Source of the DNA: an uncultured Bacilli bacterium
GTDB lineage: Bacteria; Bacillota_I; Bacilli_A; RF39; UBA660
Direction: 5' to 3'
Length of the DNA stretch: 43,981 bases
Assembly (NCBI GenBank): GCA_947629405.1
Contig: CANRDL010000005.1
Span: 1 to 43,981 of the forward strand
Part shown: positions 16,613 to 23,040 of the stretch, in pieces
Position numbering within the stretch: position 1 is the first letter of the stretch
Layout of the letters: every line of letters begins with the position of its first letter
Made by a program: the position numbers and the translations under genes
Notes under the pieces: generated by a model
Databases searched by the model: none
Seen by the model: only the letters and a program-made list of their open reading frames with translations
Told to the model about the DNA's origin: nothing

Positions 16613-19586
16613 ATTCTTTATATAAAATATAATGTCCTATTGAAGAAATATCATTTAAATCTATTCCCGCAGGATTAATTAAGTTTAATTGATTTTTCCA
16701 TTCTAAATATTTTTCATTATTTAGATATTGTGTATTATTTAAAAATATATTTGATGCTATTGCGTAATCAGTTCCATTAATAACATTATCTTTATTTATA
16801 TCATATAACTTTTCTTTATCAATAGTATTATTGATATTGTTAATATTATTAGTATTATTAACTGTTGATTCATTTATTGTCACATCTATAGTCTCTTGTA
16901 CTTCAGGATCTGAAACAGATGTGGCAATAATAGTAGTTGTCCCAGCACTTACACCATAAATCATTCCATTTTCATCTACTGTTGCTATACTTTCATCAGC
17001 TGTTTCCCATGTTACTTCTCTATTTGTTACTGTTCCTGGTAATACTATTGCTACTACTTCTGTTGATCTTCCTTTATTTATTTTTATTTCTTCATTATTT
17101 ACTATTATTTTCTTTACTGTATTTTTCTCTTCTTCTATTTCTTCTAGGCTAATTTCATCATCATTTTCATCTTCTTCAGGTTCAACATAATCTCCGTCGC
17201 TATCATTCTCTTCTTCAGGTTCAACATAATCTCCGTCGCCATCATTCTCTTCTTCAGGCTCAATATAATCTCCGTCGCCATCATTTCCTTCTTCTTCAGG
17301 TTCGATATACTCTCCGTCGTCATCATTTTTGTCATCAATTGTACTACTTAAACTACCTTTAACTGTCATATTAAATGTATAATCTTTTATTGTTCCATTT
17401 TCAGCTTTTACTGCTATTTTTATTGTTTTTTTATTAGTTATTGTGTATTTTGCTTGATTATTTTTCATTCCATTCGGTTTATTTATTACTGCTCCATTAT
17501 CATTTGGATACGCAACAATTTCAAAGTCTTTTGTTCCACTTGGAAGTGTTATATTATATGTCGTCTTATTTTTATTAAATGTTTTATCCCAATCACCTTT
17601 TATTTCTTTTCCTGTTTTAGTTATCTTATTATAACCGGCTGTTTTATATATCTTAACTGATTTTAAAGTGGCATCACTACTCTTAGTTTTTGGTTTTGCT
17701 TCTCTTGTTATTTTTAATGTATATTGATTTTTATTGTTTCCGTTTTCTGATTTTACTATTATTTTTACTGTTTTTGTCTTTCCAGCTTCTAATTTCCATG
17801 TTACTGCTTTATCGCCTTTTAAACCTGCTGGTTCAGTTATTGTTGCCTTCGGATTTTTAGTTACTACATTTACTTTTACTTGTGATATAGAATTTGCTAC
17901 TGTTGTACTATATGTATCATTATTAGAATTATATTTTACTGTAGCACTTGCACCAGTGATTGCATCCTTTACGGTTAACGCACTAATTTTAGCATTTCCT
18001 TTTCCTACGGATGATGCCGCTTTACTTGATGATACTTTACTTGATGATACTTTTGGTTTTGAAGATGCCGTTGCTTTAGTGCCTTTAATATTAATGGTAT
18101 AAGTTTTTGTAGTTCCATTTTCAGCTTGAATTTTTAAACTTATTGTTTTTGTTTTATTTGCTTCGATTGTATAAGTTTCATTTAAATCTCTTAACCCTGA
18201 TGGTGTTAAAACTGTTGCATATTGATTATTAAGTTTTACTTCTAAAGTCTTTTTACCAGCTTCAACACTCACATCATAACCATATTTTTCTTTTACAATG
18301 CTGACATTTTTGTTACCAACTTTTAAAGATTTTAAAGTTGCATCACTACTTTTTACTCTTACAGTATCTGTTGTGTATTTTGTTGCTGAAGTACCACTTG
18401 TAGAAGTTATTTTAAAGGTATAAGTTTTTGTAGTTCCATTTTCAGCCGTTACTATTATAGTTGGAGTCCTTGTTTCTCCAGCTTTAAAACCATATTCTGC
18501 TTGATTATTTTTCATTGCATAAGGATAGCTTATTATAGCACCATTATCATTTGGATACGCTACTAATTTTATAGAATTTACTCCGCTTGGTAATTTTATA
18601 TTATAAGATATTGTATTTTTATTAAAACTTTTATCCCAAGATGCATTAACTTCTGTACCTGTTTTTGTTGTTGCATTATAACCGGCTGTTTTATATATCT
18701 TAACTGATTTTAAAGTGGCATCACTACTCTTAGTTTTTGGTTTTGCTTCTCTTGTTATTTTTAATGTATATTGATTTTTATTGTTTCCGTTTTCTGATTT
18801 TACTATTATTTTTACTGTTTTTGTCTTTCCAGCTTCTAATTTCCATGTTACTGCTTTATCGCCTTTTAAACCTGCTGGTTCAGTTATTGTTGCCTTCGGA
18901 TTTTTAGTTACTACATTTACTTTTACTTGTGATATAGAATTTGCTACTGTTGTACTATATGTTTCATTATTAGAATTATATTTTACTGTAGCACTTGCAC
19001 CAGTGATTGCATCCTTTACGGTTAAATCACTGATTTTTGTATTTCCTTTTCCTACTGATGATGATGTTACTTTACTTGATGACGCTTTTGGTTTGCTAGT
19101 TGATGATGCTTTACTTGATGATGTTTTTGGTTTTGAAGATGTCGTTGCTTTAGCTCTTGTCATTACTAATTCATAATCTTGATGATTTTTCTTATTCGCT
19201 GAATATACTCTAATTTTTTTCTTTTTTGGTTCTCCAGCTTTTAAATCATATTCTTGAACTTTATCTTTTAATCCACTTGGCTCCGATATAGTTGCTTTAT
19301 TATTTGCAGTTGTTATTTTTATTGTTACTTTTGATACATTGTTTGCAACATTTACATTATATGTATTTCCACTTTTTTTTACATTGTTTGTAGAACCATT
19401 GGCAGTTAAACTTTTTATTGTAGCATTCCCATTTCCAGCGTTTGCCTCATAATTAGTATTGCTTAATTTAGTAGGTGAGGATAAAAAAATAATACCTACA
19501 CCTATAGCAATTCCTACTATTAAAGTTATTCCTACAATCAATAATGGTAATTTAAAATGATTTGTTTTTTTATTATTTATTTTCAT
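16611..19586 (-). CDS. Giant anchored surface protein with repeated cadherin-like modules, acidic repeats, Big_2 and dockerin-like end
   Basis: About 991 aa, a paralogue of the next gene. A membrane anchor (about 15-37) is followed by alternating cadherin-like modules: a KIS(D/A)LTVKDAITGAS type and an SSDATLKSVKIYKTAGYN type with ENGTTKTYTFKI ends, joined by Ser/Lys linkers. One 351-bp block occurs twice. Four acidic DGDYxEPEEE units follow, then a Big_2 domain nearly identical to the paralogue's and a dockerin-like C-terminus with DINKDNVINGTD and LINPAGIDLNDISSIGHYIL. ATG at 19586 has the strong SD AAGGAG 7 nt upstream; the more upstream in-frame start at 19646 lacks one and overlaps the promoter. 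Likely a surface fibre or adhesin. Confidence 0.83.
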   Translation of the reverse strand: MKINNKKTNHFKLPLLIVGITLIVGIAIGVGIIFLSSPTKLSNTNYEANAGNGNATIKSLTANGSTNNVKKSGNTYNVNVANNVSKVTIKITTANNKATISEPSGLKDKVQEYDLKAGEPKKKKIRVYSANKKNHQDYELVMTRAKATTSSKPKTSSSKASSTSKPKASSSKVTSSSVGKGNTKISDLTVKDAITGASATVKYNSNNETYSTTVANSISQVKVNVVTKNPKATITEPAGLKGDKAVTWKLEAGKTKTVKIIVKSENGNNKNQYTLKITREAKPKTKSSDATLKSVKIYKTAGYNATTKTGTEVNASWDKSFNKNTISYNIKLPSGVNSIKLVAYPNDNGAIISYPYAMKNNQAEYGFKAGETRTPTIIVTAENGTTKTYTFKITSTSGTSATKYTTDTVRVKSSDATLKSLKVGNKNVSIVKEKYGYDVSVEAGKKTLEVKLNNQYATVLTPSGLRDLNETYTIEANKTKTISLKIQAENGTTKTYTINIKGTKATASSKPKVSSSKVSSSKAASSVGKGNAKISALTVKDAITGASATVKYNSNNDTYSTTVANSISQVKVNVVTKNPKATITEPAGLKGDKAVTWKLEAGKTKTVKIIVKSENGNNKNQYTLKITREAKPKTKSSDATLKSVKIYKTAGYNKITKTGKEIKGDWDKTFNKNKTTYNITLPSGTKDFEIVAYPNDNGAVINKPNGMKNNQAKYTITNKKTIKIAVKAENGTIKDYTFNMTVKGSLSSTIDDKNDDDGEYIEPEEEGNDGDGDYIEPEEENDGDGDYVEPEEENDSDGDYVEPEEDENDDEISLEEIEEEKNTVKKIIVNNEEIKINKGRSTEVVAIVLPGTVTNREVTWETADESIATVDENGMIYGVSAGTTTIIATSVSDPEVQETIDVTINESTVNNTNNINNINNTIDKEKLYDINKDNVINGTDYAIASNIFLNNTQYLNNEKYLEWKNQLNLINPAGIDLNDISSIGHYILYKE
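16949..17131. repeat. 183-bp segment shared with the neighbouring paralogue (copy 2)
   Basis: The counterpart of 13433-13615, encoding the same Big_2 core (KKIIVNNEEIKINKGRS and on to ENGMIYGV). The identity ends sharply at both sides. Confidence 0.85.
17172..17330. repeat. Four tandem acidic repeats (39-42 nt units)
   Basis: Units start at 17172, 17211, 17250 and 17292 and encode variants of NDGDGDYVEPEEE in the 991-aa protein. Three periods of 39 nt and one of 42 nt are visible. The strongly acidic, regularly spaced Asp/Glu suggests a flexible or Ca-binding linker before the Big_2/dockerin-like end. Confidence 0.9.
17628..17978. repeat. 351-bp internal direct repeat, copy 1
   Basis: Matches 18675-19025 at 350 of 351 positions by eye; the single difference (17916 against 18963) changes Asp to Glu. 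It encodes the end of one cadherin-like module and the start of the next, so the repeat border is not a domain border. Confidence 0.92.
18675..19025. repeat. 351-bp internal direct repeat, copy 2
   Basis: Second copy, 1047 bp (349 codons) away and in the same frame. Recombination between the copies would add or remove 349 residues without breaking the frame. Confidence 0.92.
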
Positions 19587-19630
19587 AAAATATCTCCTTA
19601 AGAAATACATATCGTACTTATTATACTTAC

Positions 19631-19659
19631 ATAATATCATTAGCAAATAGAAAGTTCAA
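19631..19659 (-). promoter_or_regulatory. Promoter of the 991-aa surface protein gene
   Basis: Minus strand -35 TTGAAC (19654-19659), a 17-nt spacer and -10 TATTAT (19631-19636), about 45 nt ahead of the ATG. The remaining sequence 19660-19787 is AT-rich and I see no other feature in it. Confidence 0.65.
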
Positions 19660-19787
19660 ACATTTATTGACAAATTTTTACGTTATTTACATTTTTTATA
19701 TAAAAATTTTTATTAAAATCCTACTTATTTGTTTATGCAAAATATTATACCTGAATAATTTGAACAATAGCTGTTATATAAAAGTTA

Positions 19788-20045
19788 CTATAATTTATTT
19801 TTTAATATTAAAATTACTAAATAAATTATAACTATTAAAAACATTGCAAAAATTATAATAGCGAAAATATAAAAATTTTTATACTGTAATTTTTGTTTTT
19901 GTTCTTCTTTTATTTCTTTTTTTTCCTCTACTAAAGGTGTTAAAAGAGTTTCATCTGGCTGAGGCATTTTTTCTGTTCGATGTCCACATACTCGACAGTA
20001 AAAATCTTGATCCTTAGTCTTATTAAAACAATATCGGCATATCAT
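19788..20045 (-). CDS. Small zinc-ribbon membrane protein
   Basis: An 85-aa protein with an N-terminal zinc ribbon (CRYC and CRVC, two CxxC knuckles within the first 20 residues), a Glu/Lys-rich stretch and one C-terminal membrane segment (about 58-81). This is the same architecture, on a smaller scale, as the N-terminus of the peptidase that heads this operon. Function unknown. It is the last gene of the four-gene operon, 2 nt after its upstream neighbour, with SD AAAGGATG. Confidence 0.78.
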   Translation of the reverse strand: MICRYCFNKTKDQDFYCRVCGHRTEKMPQPDETLLTPLVEEKKEIKEEQKQKLQYKNFYIFAIIIFAMFLIVIIYLVILILKNKL

Positions 20046-20047
20046 TT

Positions 20048-20554
20048 TTACACATCCTTTATTTTTAAATAATAGTTAGAAGTTAAAACACTATCAATTA
20101 AAAAGTCATAATTATTAAGTGAAGATATATATTCATTTATTATTACATACTCACCTTTTTTAAAAATCGTCAATAATATTTCTTCATCATTATTTTCTAA
20201 TAATATATTTTGACCCTCATAATTGTTTTCATTTATTACCTTTTTATCAATATTAGTTATTTTTGTATAATCATAATTATTGACAATTAATTTAGAAATT
20301 TCATTTAAAGATAAATTATTATTATCTAATTTTTTTATATATAAATTCATATTGCTACCATTTTGATGGCTCAATGATATTTTGTCGTTATTTTTATTTT
20401 CTAAATTCCAAAAAGTATTATATTTATAAGTTATATTACTAACAGTAATTGTTTTTAGTCCTTTTACGGAGTTAATATATAATCTTAAAAGTAATATAAT
20501 TATTAAAAAAATAATAATTAACCCTATGATAACTAATTCCTTTTTTCTTTTCAT
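20048..20554 (-). CDS. Membrane-anchored protein, possible PsbP/DcrB-like domain
   Basis: A 168-aa protein with a signal anchor (about 8-26) and one extracellular domain. The order NITYKYNTFWNLENKNNDKI, then ISLSHQNGSNMNLYIKKLD, a helical SLNEISKLIVNNYD, paired strands around YEGQNILLENNDEEILLTIFKKGEYVIINEY, and the final NYDFLIDSVLTSNY resembles PsbP/DcrB-type domains, where a last helix follows a long antiparallel sheet. The fold call is inference and no catalytic motif is seen. It is the third gene of the operon; SD AAGGAG. Confidence 0.72.
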   Translation of the reverse strand: MKRKKELVIIGLIIIFLIIILLLRLYINSVKGLKTITVSNITYKYNTFWNLENKNNDKISLSHQNGSNMNLYIKKLDNNNLSLNEISKLIVNNYDYTKITNIDKKVINENNYEGQNILLENNDEEILLTIFKKGEYVIINEYISSLNNYDFLIDSVLTSNYYLKIKDV

Positions 20555-20558
20555 ATAG

Positions 20559-21839
20559 CTACTCCTTACTTATAATAATCGTAGATGAATTTAACATATT
20601 TAAAATCTCTATTTTATAATTATTATTTTGATATATTTCTTTTAAATTAGATGAATTCTGTAATTTAAAACCTTCATCTAAAAGTTTATTAGTATACTTT
20701 AATAAACCACTTAATGAATCTCTAGCTATTTTATTTTCAAATCTAAAAGTAGCTACACCATCTTTTAAATTAGATCTTACTAAATTCATATGCACATTAT
20801 TTTTTAAATCGCCAATTTTTTCATATTCCGTAATATTATCTTTATCATAATTTAAAACAGTTGAATTTTGCGTGCTTATTACATATGATTTTTTTACTTC
20901 CTCATAATCTTTATAATTATTAAAATTTAAATTATTTTTTAAATATTTTAAATTTAAAATTGCTTCATAATTTGAATAACTGACATCGGGTATGGCTATC
21001 CCAACTAGATTATTGTTATTATCAACTATTACTGATGCATAAGAAAAATTATTGTTAACTGATTTAGAAAAAGCAATATCATCATTATTTAAAACTTTTA
21101 TTTTTTTAGAAAACATTTTATAGTTAGTATTATTAGTTATTTGGTTATATGTCCCTTTGGTTAGATTTCCAATATTAAAATAAGTATTATTAATATAATC
21201 TAATTTTAATAAACATAAATCATCATTTATAGTAATAATTCCTTTTATATTAATCGTATTATTATCTTTTAAAATAATAATTTCTTGATTATTATATAAA
21301 GACTCTTTTATAAATTTAGCAGAAGTTAAAATAGTATCATTAGATATAAAAGAACCAAAAGCCATTTTATCAATTTGATTATCTGTATAAGTTTTTAGTA
21401 TAGCAATATTTTGGCTTAAATCATTTGGTACATCAGTTCCTTTATCCTGTAAATATTCTTTTTTTATTATATCAATATCATCAATTTCAGTATTAGTTAT
21501 TTTTAAATTTTTATTAATATGGTATACAAAATTCACACTAGTTTTTTTGTTATTTTTAGTAGCTGAAAATAATTTAACATAAGCCAAATACCCTGAATCA
21601 TAAGGATAAATATTAATAGTTTCTATACCATCATATTTATATCCATTTTTAGAACTATTAAGTTCTTTATAAATAACATTCTTTACATTTTCAATATTGT
21701 TAATATTTCTATTAGCATTTTTGATATTTAAATAATTATTATTTATGGTCATTTTATTTATATTAATATTATCTAAACTAGCTGCTTGAATATTGGGAAT
21801 CATTAAAAATAACATTATTACTAAAACTATTTTTTTCAT
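20559..21839 (-). CDS. Secreted trypsin-like (HtrA-type) protein lacking its catalytic residues
   Basis: A 426-aa protein with a signal peptide (1-20). Residues about 140-300 follow the trypsin/HtrA pattern: GSFISNDTILTSAKFI (162-177) matches the usual GSG(V/F)I..G.ILTNAHVV, with Lys175 where the catalytic His should be; DDLCLLKLD (206-214) matches the Asp region; FSYASVIVDNNNNLVGIAI (265-283) matches the strand after the Ser, but the GNSGG loop is gone. It should therefore be a pseudoprotease, perhaps a binding or regulatory partner of the HExxH peptidase encoded just upstream, with which it overlaps by 1 nt (TAATG). N- and C-terminal parts have no clear match. Confidence 0.72.
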   Translation of the reverse strand: MKKIVLVIMLFLMIPNIQAASLDNININKMTINNNYLNIKNANRNINNIENVKNVIYKELNSSKNGYKYDGIETINIYPYDSGYLAYVKLFSATKNNKKTSVNFVYHINKNLKITNTEIDDIDIIKKEYLQDKGTDVPNDLSQNIAILKTYTDNQIDKMAFGSFISNDTILTSAKFIKESLYNNQEIIILKDNNTINIKGIITINDDLCLLKLDYINNTYFNIGNLTKGTYNQITNNTNYKMFSKKIKVLNNDDIAFSKSVNNNFSYASVIVDNNNNLVGIAIPDVSYSNYEAILNLKYLKNNLNFNNYKDYEEVKKSYVISTQNSTVLNYDKDNITEYEKIGDLKNNVHMNLVRSNLKDGVATFRFENKIARDSLSGLLKYTNKLLDEGFKLQNSSNLKEIYQNNNYKIEILNMLNSSTIIISKE

Positions 21840-22948
21840 TATTTTAATCTCTCCTTTAAAACATTAACTATTTCTAAACTGGCTGGTTTGGCATTATCTT
21901 TATGTAAATAATAATCATGATATGCCTCAGCAATTGTCTCATCATATACATCATTTCTAGCATATTCGGAAATGGAACCTTGAAAATCATTTAACGAAAT
22001 AAAACCATTTTTTACAATATAATTTTCATAGGCTTCATTTAATAATTCTTCCGAAAAAGAGCCAGTTTCTAGTTCTTGATTAACAGCCATTACTGAGTCT
22101 AAATTATCACTAGTAACTAATAGTAATGAATCAATATTATATTTTTTTAGAAGGGCCACAAACGATAAGTAATGTCCTAGTTCATGAGATATAATTGAAT
22201 AATTATCTGCTCCATCAACAAACCAACCTTGTGATGAATCTAATGTTTCTTTTAAGTATTCATCATTTAAATAATAATTACTATTTAAAAGCATTTGGGT
22301 TTTAATAACCCAAGGAAACATTTTAACATTACCCTTGCTATTTACAAATTGAAATACTGGTTTAAAAGAAGCCAAAAAATCATCTTCTTCAGTTGGATTT
22401 ATTAATGTAATATTAGTCATATAACCTTTTGTGTTAGGAAACTCTTGAAAAGTTTCAGCAAATACTTTTTCAACATTTCTAACATACGATGTATTAAATT
22501 CACATAGATTAACTGCGACAATCTGATATTTTTTTTCAATATCATTTTCAATATCATTTATTAAGTTATTACCACACTTTTTTCGCTGTTTTTCACTATC
22601 TTTTATAATGTATTCCTTTGCCTCATCAACTGAAGAAATTTTTTTAAAATTAAACTGATTATCATAAACAACTGAAGTGGAATAATAAGTGAATAAAGAG
22701 GGATCAGCAGTTCCTTTAGTCTCAAAAATTGTATCATTAAAATAAACTGTTGGATTGTTATGAGAAGTAACTGTTAAAAATATAAATATACCAACTATAA
22801 AAATACTTAAAATGGAAAATAAAATTCCTGTATATGGAAGAACATGACTAACTTTTTCTTCTTGTTTTTCTTCTTTTAATTTTGTTCCACAATTAAAACA
22901 ATAATTATCTTTCAAGCTAACCATGGCATTACAATGCTTACAATTCAT
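21839..22948 (-). CDS. Zinc-ribbon membrane protein with HExxH metallopeptidase domain
   Basis: A 369-aa protein: an N-terminal zinc ribbon (CKHC and CFNC within residues 3-20), a membrane segment (about 40-61), then a large domain with the zincin motif HELGH (255-259) and a downstream DETIAEAY (336-343) whose Glu is a probable third zinc ligand, as in gluzincins. The topology implies a cytoplasmic zinc ribbon and an external peptidase. The family is not one I can name. It is the first gene of an operon with a pseudoprotease and two other membrane proteins, next to the surface-protein island, so processing of surface proteins is a reasonable guess (inference). Confidence 0.78.
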   Translation of the reverse strand: MNCKHCNAMVSLKDNYCFNCGTKLKEEKQEEKVSHVLPYTGILFSILSIFIVGIFIFLTVTSHNNPTVYFNDTIFETKGTADPSLFTYYSTSVVYDNQFNFKKISSVDEAKEYIIKDSEKQRKKCGNNLINDIENDIEKKYQIVAVNLCEFNTSYVRNVEKVFAETFQEFPNTKGYMTNITLINPTEEDDFLASFKPVFQFVNSKGNVKMFPWVIKTQMLLNSNYYLNDEYLKETLDSSQGWFVDGADNYSIISHELGHYLSFVALLKKYNIDSLLLVTSDNLDSVMAVNQELETGSFSEELLNEAYENYIVKNGFISLNDFQGSISEYARNDVYDETIAEAYHDYYLHKDNAKPASLEIVNVLKERLK

Positions 22949-23009
22949 AAAATCAACCCTTTATTATAATTAAATTATATATTTTTATAAAAATAGTGTC
23001 AAGAAACTT

Positions 23010-23037
23010 AAAAAAAAAAGTTACTTTATAGTAACTT
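23010..23037 (-). terminator. Intrinsic terminator after uvrA
   Basis: Eight-bp perfect stem AAGTTACT/AGTAACTT (23018-23025 with 23030-23037), a 4-nt loop and about ten T on the minus strand. Confidence 0.9.
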
Positions 23038-23040
23038 AAT

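Noticed and set aside
17144-17338. Minus-strand 64-aa Met/Lys-rich frame over the acidic repeats
   Set aside because: It is an alternative frame of the DGDYxEPEEE repeat. The repeats belong to the 991-aa frame, which is supported by domains on both sides.
16611-19586. Reading the tandem repeats as a CRISPR array
   Set aside because: Repeats are coding, adjacent without unique spacers, and of 39-42 or 351 bp. No cas genes are present.
8775-19586. A true cellulosome locus
   Set aside because: No glycoside hydrolase, CBM or multi-cohesin scaffoldin is seen; only the cohesin- and dockerin-like folds are shared.
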